Source: Peptococcaceae bacterium
GTDB taxonomy: Bacteria; Bacillota; Desulfitobacteriia; Desulfitobacteriales; Syntrophobotulaceae
Direction: 5' to 3'
Length of the DNA: 64,000 nt
Assembly (NCBI GenBank): GCA_009778595.1
Contig: WRJI01000001.1
Span: forward strand, 32,516 to 96,515
Shown here: positions 1-8,348 of the stretch, piece by piece
How the letters are laid out: every line of letters starts with the position of its first letter
Numbering within the stretch: the stretch's first letter is position 1
Notes under the pieces: generated by a model
The model's database searches: none
What the model was told of the DNA's origin: nothing
Seen by the model: the letters and a program-made list of their open reading frames with translations, nothing else
Program-made: the position numbers and the translations under genes

Positions 1-182
1 TCGTCGTAGACCAAAGCCTTGTAATAACAAGTGAATCCTCAGCCATCAATTCTTATATCACCGTGAGACCATTCTCCCCCACAAATAAGCTACAATGGTG
101 GATGTTTAATAAAGTAAATTAATACAAATTACCAATCCCTCGAAATCACATTTATTATACACAGTAAAAAAGGTGATCACAC

Positions 183-3017
183 ATGCCGGACCAAAACCAA
201 AACACCATCAAACAACACGAACCCCTCTGGGGCACTTGGTACGTCGAAGAGCTCCTCGGCGAAGGTTCCTTTGGCAAGGTCTACAAAATCCGCCAAAGAG
301 AATTCAACCAAACCTACTATTCCGCTGTCAAAATCATCTCAGTCCCCCAAGACAACTCAGAAATCCAACGCATGCGGCTGGAAGGACTAGACGACGCCTC
401 CATACGCAACTTCTTCTACAAAGCCGTCCAAAACATCGTCTCCGAAATAACCCTTATGCGCGAATTCCGCGGCAACAGCAACATCGTCAGCTACGAAGAC
501 CATATGATCATTGAGAGCCCGCCCATCGAACCTCTCCCCTCCCGAACCCTCGACCCCACCTCCCAATGGGATATCCTCATCCGCATGGAGCTCCTCACAA
601 GCCTGCCCACACTCGCCGCCGAAAAACCCCTCTCTACAGCAGAAATCATCAAGCTCGGCATCCACATCTGCCGAGCCTTGGAGCTCTGCACCCGCAAAAA
701 CATCATCCACCGAGACATCAAACCTGAAAACATCTTCATCTCCCCGCACGGAGAATACAAGCTGGGAGACTTCGGCGTCGCCCGACAGATAGAACAAACC
801 ATGTCCGGCCTCTCCAAAAAAGGGACATACACCACCATGGCCCCGGAAGTCTTCAAAGGCGAAAAATACGGTGCCAATGTGGACACATATTCCTTGGGCA
901 TCGTTATGTACGCCCTTCTCAACCAAAACCGTGCCCCCTTCCTCCCTGCATATCCTCAGCCAATCACGCCCCAAGACCGAGAAAACGCCCTGCAAAGGCG
1001 CATGAACGGTGACCCCCTCCCTAGCCTCAATCTCAGTAACCCCAGCCAAAATATCAGCCCCCAACTCAACAACCTCATCTTGAAAGCCTGTGCCTATAAC
1101 CGCGGCAACCGCTATTCCACACCCACCGCACTACGCAAGGATCTCGAAGCCCTAACATCCACCATAACTCCCGGCGCAGAATCCATCACATCCCCCGGCA
1201 CTCCCGACATGCCCCTCAATACATCCAACACACCTCTACCACCGAACCCCTCAATTCCCGGCATTGCCTCTGATCATTTCCCCAACTTCCCTGACCCCAC
1301 CCCCAACTTCGCTGACCACGCCCCCAAACGCGCCCCCGGATCAGACGGTAAAACCCTGCATCTCCTCTCTCCGGAAGCGAACCTGTCCATAAACACATCA
1401 ACCTCCTACGACGCCGTTGAACAAGAATCTCCCACCAACCCCACCTCTGCCATGGATCCTACCCCTATCGAGCACCCCAAAACCCCACCAATAACTCCCA
1501 CGACACTCCAGACCCCCAAGACCTCAACCCTCAAAACCTCCAACCCCAAACGCGCCTTCATCCTTGTTGCCTGCGCCATCATCGCAACATTGGCATTCAC
1601 AGGGACCGCACTCCTGCTTTTCCTCGCAAGCCACCCCAGCAAAGAAATCCCTGAACAAGCCACCTACTTCGGACTCAGCATCAACGGACAGATCGAGATT
1701 ATTCTCACCGGCCAAGAAGATGAACTCCAAACCCTCCTTGAAGATCTGACAACCTATTACATCCAACTTGTTGGCGCCCCTGTAGATACTGTTGCTGTCG
1801 AATATGAAGAAGATGTCACCCTTGTTGACGTTGACATTGAAACCCTCGAAAGAGAACCTGCCGACAGCCACTCCCAGAGACTCCGAATCCTCACCAAACA
1901 AGAAGCCCTGGAAGCTCTCATCACCGGAAAACCCATACACTTAGACGGGGCCCCCACCACACAACCCTATCTCAATATCATCCTGAAATGGGTCAATGAA
2001 ACCATCGAAGAAATCAACTTCGAAACAGAAACAAGGCAATCCGACCAAGTCATCCTCAACACCACCGAAATCCAGCAAGGAGAACGGGGCGCTAAAAGCA
2101 TATCCTACGCCTACACCGCAAGAAACGGTGATATCATAGAAAGCACCCTGCAGGACGAGAAAATCATTAAAGAGCCAGTTAAAGAAATCATCATTACAGG
2201 GACACAATCCCTTGTCGTCATTTTAGACAATAAAGGCATAACCAACACGAAACTCGCCGCCATGGTTCAAAGCGGAGAAATCCCCAACAACGTCACCACC
2301 CTTTATATGCGGGGCAACAAAAACCTCTCCGACATAACTCCCTTAAGGTCGCTCACCGGATTGACCTTCCTAAATATTTGTGACAACAACATCAACGATC
2401 TGACCCCTCTCAAATCCCTGACAAAGCTGACCAATCTCTACTTGTCCATCAACAACATCAGCGACCTCACGCCAATACAATCACTAACAGACCTCACTAT
2501 CCTACACATATCCCGTAACAAGATACACAATCTGACACCCCTGCGTTCATTAACAAACCTCACCTATTTGGAAGCGACCAATAACACCATCAACGATCTG
2601 ACACCCTTAAAGCCGCTGACGAAATTATCCACATTGTATCTTGACTACAACAATATTACCAACATCTCCCCTCTGCAATCAGCGAAGAGCCTAACACTGC
2701 TCTCCATCTGCCAAAACAAGGTCAACGACGTGAGTCCCCTAGCCTCATTAAGCAATTTAAATTATCTGGATTTGGGATATAATAGCATTAGCGACACCGC
2801 ACCCCTGCAATCGATAAAAAAACTCACGTGGCTCAACATAGCCGGCAACAGCATCACAGACTTCACCCCCATCAAATCCCTAACGAACCTGAAAGATCTC
2901 TATATGCTCGACAATCCGAATCTGTGGTTACTCAGTCAACCTGCCGTTCAAGACATGAAAAAGGCCTTACCGAATTGCACAATACACGGCTATACTTCTG
3001 TCGGCGACTCCATATAA
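183..3017 (+). CDS. Membrane Ser/Thr protein kinase with G5 and leucine-rich-repeat ectodomain
   Basis: A 944-residue Hanks-type kinase. The cytoplasmic kinase domain (about residues 14-300) shows the Gly loop GEGSFG near 26, the lysine in SAVKII, HRDIKPEN near 175, GDFG near 195 and MAPE. A Pro/Thr-rich linker (about 330-455) leads to one membrane helix near 457-480. Outside lie a segment beginning GLSINGQ, a G5-like domain (about 597-677, recognised from VNETIEEI, ETETRQ and a final IKEPVKEIIITGT), and about ten 22-residue internalin-like LRRs (pattern LTxLxxLxLxxNxIxDLTPL) to the C-terminus. PrkC/Stk kinases normally carry PASTA repeats here; I see none. G5 domains are associated with cell-wall binding, so a wall-sensing kinase is inferred. 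The start follows AAGGTGATC at a suitable distance. The gene ends 1 bp from the convergent neighbour. Confidence 0.93.
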   Translation: MPDQNQNTIKQHEPLWGTWYVEELLGEGSFGKVYKIRQREFNQTYYSAVKIISVPQDNSEIQRMRLEGLDDASIRNFFYKAVQNIVSEITLMREFRGNSNIVSYEDHMIIESPPIEPLPSRTLDPTSQWDILIRMELLTSLPTLAAEKPLSTAEIIKLGIHICRALELCTRKNIIHRDIKPENIFISPHGEYKLGDFGVARQIEQTMSGLSKKGTYTTMAPEVFKGEKYGANVDTYSLGIVMYALLNQNRAPFLPAYPQPITPQDRENALQRRMNGDPLPSLNLSNPSQNISPQLNNLILKACAYNRGNRYSTPTALRKDLEALTSTITPGAESITSPGTPDMPLNTSNTPLPPNPSIPGIASDHFPNFPDPTPNFADHAPKRAPGSDGKTLHLLSPEANLSINTSTSYDAVEQESPTNPTSAMDPTPIEHPKTPPITPTTLQTPKTSTLKTSNPKRAFILVACAIIATLAFTGTALLLFLASHPSKEIPEQATYFGLSINGQIEIILTGQEDELQTLLEDLTTYYIQLVGAPVDTVAVEYEEDVTLVDVDIETLEREPADSHSQRLRILTKQEALEALITGKPIHLDGAPTTQPYLNIILKWVNETIEEINFETETRQSDQVILNTTEIQQGERGAKSISYAYTARNGDIIESTLQDEKIIKEPVKEIIITGTQSLVVILDNKGITNTKLAAMVQSGEIPNNVTTLYMRGNKNLSDITPLRSLTGLTFLNICDNNINDLTPLKSLTKLTNLYLSINNISDLTPIQSLTDLTILHISRNKIHNLTPLRSLTNLTYLEATNNTINDLTPLKPLTKLSTLYLDYNNITNISPLQSAKSLTLLSICQNKVNDVSPLASLSNLNYLDLGYNSISDTAPLQSIKKLTWLNIAGNSITDFTPIKSLTNLKDLYMLDNPNLWLLSQPAVQDMKKALPNCTIHGYTSVGDSI

Positions 3018-3018
3018 A

Positions 3019-3486
3019 TCACACACCCGTCCCACACGCCTTCCGCTCCACGCTCCCCCCATCCCAATAAAACCCATACTCCGGAAACCGTCTCCCCAAG
3101 ATCTCCGGAATTCTCCGGTTTAGCGTACCGCCACGGGAATACAGACTCACAACAACATCATACGCCAAATCAAGACGCAGGTCCTGCAATTGAAGCAGCC
3201 TCCGTTCCAAATCCCCAATATCCCCGGCACCTTTCTCCGTCGTCAGCACCTCCCACTCCAGAACCAGCGGACAAAAACTCTGCTGAAGCATCTCTAACCC
3301 CACAAGCTGACCCCCCACCGGAACGACCTCATTCCCATCTCCAAGACTTCGCGCCTTCCACCTTTTCATCGAAAACCACAACCCGACCCCCAGCAACACA
3401 ACAACGACACACAACACCGCCAGAACCCGATCTCCTTCAAACCACAACACCACCAGCCGCCCAAAACTATGTAGCCAATCAAACAT
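3019..3486 (-). CDS. Small single-pass membrane protein, unknown function
   Basis: A 155-residue protein I do not recognise. A hydrophobic helix near residues 15-38 (VLAVLCVVVVLLGVGLWF) is followed by Lys/Arg, predicting N-out/C-in insertion or a signal anchor. The soluble remainder is about 115 residues with Leu-rich helices (GDLERRLLQLQDLRLDLAYD). The start MFDWLHSF is chosen because GGGGGGGAG lies just upstream; a longer reading from 3522 lacks such a site. It converges on the kinase gene with 1 bp between the stop codons, so the two may influence each other through antisense transcription. Codon use and amino-acid composition look like a real gene, but no family assignment is possible by eye. 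Confidence 0.6.
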   Translation of the reverse strand: MFDWLHSFGRLVVLWFEGDRVLAVLCVVVVLLGVGLWFSMKRWKARSLGDGNEVVPVGGQLVGLEMLQQSFCPLVLEWEVLTTEKGAGDIGDLERRLLQLQDLRLDLAYDVVVSLYSRGGTLNRRIPEILGRRFPEYGFYWDGGSVERKACGTGV

Positions 3487-3664
3487 ATGCCTCTCCCCCC
3501 CCACATACACCTTCACTAACATATATATTCACAAACATAGAAAAAGGACACTCGCGCCTTTGACGAAACCTTTCGGTCGCCCCTTGATTTTTGCTCCGCA
3601 CTTGGTTAATCTGTAATCGGTTGAACTATTTACCTGGGCGGCAAACCCAAACGGAGGAAACACC

Positions 3665-4867
3665 ATGAACATACTTCATCTCATCGGCGGCGGCGAACTT
3701 GGCGGCGCCGAACAACACCTCATAACCTTGCTGCCCAGACTCCACGCACGAGGCGTCCAACCTCTGTTAGGATGCCTGTACAAGCACTCTCCCCTGGCCG
3801 ACATCATCCAATCCGAAACCACCCCTGTCCGGCTCTTCCCCATGCGGGCACCCTTCGATCTGACCCCCTTACCCAGCCTGCTCAAATACTGCGCTCACCA
3901 CAAAATCCACCTCATACACAGCCACGGCCTGCGCGCCAACATATTAGGCCGCGCCGCCGGCCTATTCAGCCATATACCCTCCGTCACCACCTGGCACAGC
4001 TGGCCGGAACACGACTTCCCCGGCACGATCACCGGCAGAACAGCCATGACATTGGAACACATAACCTTGCGCCACTCCGCAGGCTCCATCACCGTCTCCA
4101 AAGAATTAGCAAAAAAATTCCAACAATGGCCGCCCATGAACCGGCGAACCTCCCCGAAACGACGAACCCTCCGACATCTCTCCCCCAAAAGACCTCATCA
4201 TACTCAAACCATCTACAACGGATACGCTCCCTTCCGTCGCACACCCGAAGAACACGCCCAAGCCCGTCAACACTACCGCACCCTTTGGGGCATCCCCGAA
4301 AACGCTGTTGTCATAGGCACCATCGGCCGTCTCCACCCCGTCAAAGGTCACCAACACCTCCTACAGGCTGTCGCTCTTCTGACCTCCCGCCTCCCAACCC
4401 TTAACATCCCAACCTATAGCAACCCGCCCCTCTTTCACCTTCTCCTCATCGGCGAAGGCCCCGAACGCCCGAACCTCGAACATCACCTCGCCCACGCCCC
4501 TTACACATACACCCTGACCGGCCACATTCCGGACGCGGAACGGGTCCTTCCCGCTATAGACATCTTTGTCTTCCCCTCCCTCCATGAAGGCCTGGGTATC
4601 GCACTCCTCGAAGCCATCCAAGCTCGGCTCCCCATCGTCGCCACCGCCGTTGGCGGCATACCCGAAATCCTGCGTGCCGATAGCGATGCCCTGCTGGTTC
4701 CGCCAGCCGATCCAGACGCCATCGCCGCCGCTTGCCAAACCCTCTTAGAAAACCCCGCCCAGAGAGAATCCCTGATCGCCGCCGCTCAGACACGCCTCAG
4801 CCTCTTCGATCCCGACAACATGGCAGACCAAACAATAACGTTTTATCACAACATATTGGACCCCTGA
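3665..4867 (+). CDS. GT4-family glycosyltransferase
   Basis: A 400-residue retaining glycosyltransferase of the GT-B fold. The N-terminal acceptor domain has the hallmark GGAEQHL; the C-terminal donor domain has GTIGRLHPVKG and the sugar-nucleotide motif EGLGIALLEA followed by AVGGIPEIL, both typical of GT4 enzymes. It probably adds a sugar to an envelope polysaccharide or lipid; the substrate is not visible. Start supported by GGAGGAAACACC before the ATG. A basic insert near residues 155-185 (RRTSPKRRTLRHLSPKRPHH) is unusual for the family. The stop codon is followed within 5 bp by a copy of the dispersed hairpin/heptamer element, which separates this gene from convergent nadE. No other polysaccharide gene is adjacent, although a TagA-like enzyme lies 3 kb away. 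Confidence 0.88.
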   Translation: MNILHLIGGGELGGAEQHLITLLPRLHARGVQPLLGCLYKHSPLADIIQSETTPVRLFPMRAPFDLTPLPSLLKYCAHHKIHLIHSHGLRANILGRAAGLFSHIPSVTTWHSWPEHDFPGTITGRTAMTLEHITLRHSAGSITVSKELAKKFQQWPPMNRRTSPKRRTLRHLSPKRPHHTQTIYNGYAPFRRTPEEHAQARQHYRTLWGIPENAVVIGTIGRLHPVKGHQHLLQAVALLTSRLPTLNIPTYSNPPLFHLLLIGEGPERPNLEHHLAHAPYTYTLTGHIPDAERVLPAIDIFVFPSLHEGLGIALLEAIQARLPIVATAVGGIPEILRADSDALLVPPADPDAIAAACQTLLENPAQRESLIAAAQTRLSLFDPDNMADQTITFYHNILDP

Positions 4868-4871
4868 CCCG

Positions 4872-4974
4872 CTTAGTACCTTACAGACGCGAAGCGTCAA
4901 TAAAAAACAAGAAAATCCACATTCTGAATACTGAATCCTGAATACTGAATACTTGCGGGCGTAGCCCGCATTAG
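4872..4974 (+). repeat. Dispersed hairpin/heptamer element, copy 1
   Basis: About 103 bp, full-length form. Order: CTTAG, hairpin A (GACGC-GAA-GCGTC), AATAAAAAACAAG, ATCCACATT, four 7-bp units (CTGAATA/CTGAATC), CTTGC, hairpin B (GCGGGC-GTA-GCCCGC), ATTAG. It lies between the convergent glycosyltransferase and nadE genes. The TAA stop of nadE (complement of 4971-4973) lies inside its terminal TTAG. Seven further copies occur in this window. Confidence 0.92.
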
Positions 4975-5741
4975 ACGATAGCACGATAAACGCGAATCGG
5001 TTCCAGCTTATGCCGAGACATAGCCATTCTCGCCATTATGCGGCTATCCGCCTCCACACTACCGCTGGTTCCCCGCAGAATGAAGGCATCCATCTGATCA
5101 TAAGAAATCCCCAACTCGTCCTCATCCGTCTGCCCTTCAAACAATCCCGCCGAAGCAGGCTTATCAACAATTGCTGTCGGCACCCCCAGATGCCTGGCCA
5201 GAATCCGCACCTCCCCCTTCGTCAGCAGACCAAGAGGATTCAAATCACTGGCCCCGTCCCCCCACTTCGTAAAATACCCCAACAACCGCTCATCCAGATT
5301 CCCCGTCCCGATCACGAAGCAACTCTCATTCTGAGCAACCGCATAAAGCATCATCATCCGCATCCGGGGCCGGATATTCAGCCGACTCAGATCATTCAAA
5401 AGCCCCAGCTCATCTTCCACAGCCCGGCAAGCCGTCCCAATATCGCGCACCTCATAATCAAACCCGAACTTATCAATAAGCGCCAAAGCATCCCGATGGC
5501 TCGACCCCTTCTTCATATTATCCTCATCCGGCAGCATGAACAGCTTGACATACACCCCTGCCTCCTGACAAAGCCGTGCCACCACCGAACAATCAATCCC
5601 CCCGCTCATCCCCAACACCACGCCCTTTCGCCGGGCACCCGTCACGATATCCCGGACAAACCCGCCAATGCTCCGGATATGTTCATTCGCGGTATCCTCC
5701 GTAATCACGAATTTCTTCTCATCATAACCCTTTTCGTTCAT
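4971..5741 (-). CDS. nadE: Ammonia-dependent NAD+ synthetase
   Basis: About 256 residues; makes NAD+ from deamido-NAD+, ATP and ammonia. The N-type ATP-pyrophosphatase loop is GMSGGIDCSVVARL; the family usually has SGGIDS, so the Ser next to Asp is Cys here, followed by Ser. Downstream motifs LPDEDNMKKGSSHRDA, GTGNLDERLLGYFTKWGDGASDLNPLGLLTK and the C-terminal DELGISYDQMDAFI match NadE. No glutaminase domain, so free ammonia is expected to be the nitrogen source. Start MNEKGYDE is preferred because AAAGGGTG precedes it; an upstream ATG at 5771 would add 10 residues. The stop codon lies in the end of a dispersed repeat element. Confidence 0.92.
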   Translation of the reverse strand: MNEKGYDEKKFVITEDTANEHIRSIGGFVRDIVTGARRKGVVLGMSGGIDCSVVARLCQEAGVYVKLFMLPDEDNMKKGSSHRDALALIDKFGFDYEVRDIGTACRAVEDELGLLNDLSRLNIRPRMRMMMLYAVAQNESCFVIGTGNLDERLLGYFTKWGDGASDLNPLGLLTKGEVRILARHLGVPTAIVDKPASAGLFEGQTDEDELGISYDQMDAFILRGTSGSVEADSRIMARMAMSRHKLEPIRVYRAIV

Positions 5742-5877
5742 GACAAACACCCTTTCATAAAACCTTTTCATTCACGATTTCTTTCTTCCCCCTATTAAAT
5801 CAATTCGCCCAAGGCTTGTCAATGGCTGTTCCTTCGCAATCCAACTTCGTGATCCAAACTCCCAAACTTCGTGATCC

Positions 5878-5907
5878 TTGCAGTTGGAAGCCACAGCGTG
5901 CTATAAT
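5878..5907 (+). promoter_or_regulatory. Sigma-A-type promoter for the AAA/nuclease gene
   Basis: TTGCAG at 5878-5883 and a perfect TATAAT at 5902-5907, 18 bp apart. The promoter sits about 50 bp upstream of the ATG at 5956 and overlaps any longer reading frame beginning at 5878, which argues for the downstream start. Just upstream, AACTTCGTGATCC occurs twice (about 5843-5876) as a short direct repeat of unknown role. Confidence 0.7.
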
Positions 5908-5955
5908 CGAGTTATTCGTGAATACTTAACAGCATCTGGCAAGGAGACTCCACTC

Positions 5956-7527
5956 ATGCGCAAATTCAATGTAACAGGATTATGTTCTCCTCATGAAGAC
6001 TATATGGTAAACATCAGCAATAAATTAATCCAAATCAAGAACCTCGTCGACACCCGTTCATACTTCACAATCAATCGTGCCCGGCAGTACGGCAAAACAA
6101 CAACTCTAGCCTGTCTCAGCATCGCGCTCAAAGATGAGTACACCGTCATCTCAACCAGTTTTGAAGGCATCGGAGACGAAAGTTTTAAAACACCGGAAGC
6201 CTTTTGCCAGGCCTTTCTGGACCTGATACAAGAAGCCTTGGAATTTGCAGACGTCGACAAAGACTACAGAGACAATTGGACGGCTCATAATATTGTCACT
6301 TTTCAAGGGCTAAGCAAACATATAACAAAAATGTGTTATGACAAAAAGGTTGTACTCATGATCGATGAAGTGGACAAAGCCAGTAACAATCGGATCTTTA
6401 TTCAATTTCTCGGTATGCTGCGAAGCAAATTTCTCTCCCGTAAAAAAGGTCAAGACTATACATTCCATAGCGTTATTCTAGCCGGAGTTTATGACATCAA
6501 GAACATCAAGTTGAAAATGATCCAAGAAGGATCCTACACGCCCTCCCCTGAAGACAATAAGCTCTATAACTCCCCGTGGAATATTGCTGTCAGCTTTAAG
6601 GTTGATTTGTCATTCAATCCACCCGAAATTGCAACGATGCTTCTAGAATACGAAACTGATCATAACACCGGAATGGACATCCCTGCTATCTCTGCTGAAA
6701 TCCACGCCTACACAAACGGTTACCCTTTTCTTGTATCAAGACTCTGCCAATGTATTGATGAAGAGCTCCACAAAGACTGGTCCCCCGGCGGCGTACACAA
6801 CGCTGCAAAAACACTTCTTGAAGAAAGAAACACCCTATTCGACGACATCCACAAAAACCTCGAAAATAATAAAGACCTGTATAATCTCATCCATGGCATT
6901 CTCGTCCTTGGAGAAAACTACAGTTTCAAATTCGGCAATCCTGTTATAGAATTAGCTCACACATACGGCATTATTGTGAACCTCAACGGCACTGTCTCCA
7001 TTGCAAACAGAATCTTTGAGATACTCATTTATGAATACTTCATCTCCAAAGAACATACTAACGAAGAAAGAAATATGATCAAAGGGGTTCTTGCTTCAGA
7101 CATAATCCACAACGGCAGATTCAATATGGTCTTATGTCTGGAAAAATTCGCAGCCCATTATTACGAAATGTTCAGCGAAACTGAAGCCCCCTTTCTTGAG
7201 AAACACGGACGCTTATTGTTCCTGTCTTACCTGCGTCCATTAATCAATGGATATGGTTTCTACCACATAGAATCCGAAACCAGAAACCAACGACGTATGG
7301 ATATCGTCATGGATTATAACCAAGAACAATTCATTATCGAGCTCAAACTGTGGCATGGTGAAAAATACAAACAACAAGCCTATGAACAGCTGCTTGACTA
7401 TATGGTAAGCAAAAATACCGACACAGGTTATTTGCTCACATTCGATTTCCGAACAACAGCCAACAAACAACGACAAACGAAATGGGTCCAATTGGGAAAC
7501 AAACGCATCTTCGACGTCGTCGTGTAG
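5956..7527 (+). CDS. AAA-ATPase-like protein with C-terminal PD-(D/E)XK nuclease-like domain
   Basis: About 523 residues. The N-terminal AAA-ATPase-like domain carries the family form of the P loop, INRARQYGKTTTL, and Walker B VVLMIDEVDKAS. The C-terminus has the PDDEXK-like pattern RMDIVMDY then FIIELKLWHG and QAYEQLLDYM. This architecture (AAA-ATPase_like plus PDDEXK_9) is abundant in anaerobic gut and sediment bacteria, often in many copies; its role is not established, with DNA processing or conflict-related roles proposed. Start: AAGGAGA lies upstream of ATG 5956, and a clear promoter overlaps the longer frame. The gene is more AT-rich than its flanks, which fits horizontal acquisition. 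It stands alone between convergent neighbours. Confidence 0.85.
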   Translation: MRKFNVTGLCSPHEDYMVNISNKLIQIKNLVDTRSYFTINRARQYGKTTTLACLSIALKDEYTVISTSFEGIGDESFKTPEAFCQAFLDLIQEALEFADVDKDYRDNWTAHNIVTFQGLSKHITKMCYDKKVVLMIDEVDKASNNRIFIQFLGMLRSKFLSRKKGQDYTFHSVILAGVYDIKNIKLKMIQEGSYTPSPEDNKLYNSPWNIAVSFKVDLSFNPPEIATMLLEYETDHNTGMDIPAISAEIHAYTNGYPFLVSRLCQCIDEELHKDWSPGGVHNAAKTLLEERNTLFDDIHKNLENNKDLYNLIHGILVLGENYSFKFGNPVIELAHTYGIIVNLNGTVSIANRIFEILIYEYFISKEHTNEERNMIKGVLASDIIHNGRFNMVLCLEKFAAHYYEMFSETEAPFLEKHGRLLFLSYLRPLINGYGFYHIESETRNQRRMDIVMDYNQEQFIIELKLWHGEKYKQQAYEQLLDYMVSKNTDTGYLLTFDFRTTANKQRQTKWVQLGNKRIFDVVV

Positions 7528-7551
7528 CCTGGTCGGAGGTCCATGCAAAAA

Positions 7552-8292
7552 TCAAGGCCCGAATACTCTCTGCCGAATCACCCTCCACATATACCGCGGC
7601 AAAACCAACTGTCGCCTAAACCGTTTCGGCTCCCTCAACAGCCTGAACAACCATTCCAGCCGCAACCGCTGCACCCACCCCGGCGCTCTCTTGGCGCGCC
7701 CCGCAAAAACATCAAAAGTCCCCCCGACGCCTACACGCACTCCTGCCAAATCAGGATACTTTGAAAGCCAAACCTCCTGAAAAGGAACCCCCATCCCCGC
7801 CAACAAAATATCCGGTCTGAACTCACGAATCAGCGCCAACACATCCGCCTCATCCTCTTCATCCGCCGCAAAATACCCATGGTGCGTCCCCACCATCAAC
7901 CCCGGAAACTCCCGCCGCACCCTCACCGCCGCCTCATCCGCCACCCCAGGTTTCCCCCCAACAAAAAACACCCGCCAACCATATGTAGCCCCCTCCTCCA
8001 GCAACCGCCGCGCCAAATCAATCCCCGTCACCCGTTCCGGCAACCGCGACCCTAGAACCCGTGCTGCCCAGACCACACCCTCACCATCCGGCACCACAAA
8101 ATCCGCCTGAGACAATATCTCCCGCAACCCCTCATCCGATTCGGCACGCAAAATCATCTCCGGATTGGCCGTAACCACACGCAGCCGACGCCCTTCCTCC
8201 AACGCCCCCCTAATAAATCTGACACTTTCCTCCATCGTCACCCCATCAATCCCAACGCCAAGAACCTTCACTTGAGGTTGCCCAGATATCAT
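7552..8292 (-). CDS. tagA: WecB/TagA/CpsF family glycosyltransferase
   Basis: About 246 residues, the usual size. It belongs to the family of N-acetylmannosaminyltransferases (TagA) that transfer ManNAc or a related sugar to lipid-linked GlcNAc in wall polymer or teichoic acid synthesis. Visible motifs: VVTANPEMILRAESDEGLREIL, the conserved DG in FVVPDGEGVVWAARVLG, ERVTGIDLARRLLEE, VFFVGGKPGVADEAA and the C-terminal GVGGTFDVFAGRAKRAPGWVQRLRLEWLFRL pattern. Start supported by GGAGGGTGGATT before ATG. It lies downstream of mutY on the same strand with a 56-bp gap. No other teichoic acid genes are adjacent, so the exact acceptor is unknown; the symbol is family-level. Confidence 0.88.
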   Translation of the reverse strand: MISGQPQVKVLGVGIDGVTMEESVRFIRGALEEGRRLRVVTANPEMILRAESDEGLREILSQADFVVPDGEGVVWAARVLGSRLPERVTGIDLARRLLEEGATYGWRVFFVGGKPGVADEAAVRVRREFPGLMVGTHHGYFAADEEDEADVLALIREFRPDILLAGMGVPFQEVWLSKYPDLAGVRVGVGGTFDVFAGRAKRAPGWVQRLRLEWLFRLLREPKRFRRQLVLPRYMWRVIRQRVFGP

Positions 8293-8348
8293 AATCCACC
8301 CTCCTCTCTATACCCCAACATTCCTTACACCGCACATCCCATCCAACC

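Noticed and set aside
4872..4974. Dispersed element considered as a Rho-independent terminator
   Set aside because: The stems are only 4-6 bp, no T tract follows either hairpin on the expected side, and one copy lies upstream of two divergent genes.
5010..5798. 262-codon plus-strand frame opposite nadE
   Set aside because: nadE is certain from its motifs; the opposite frame shows no family likeness.
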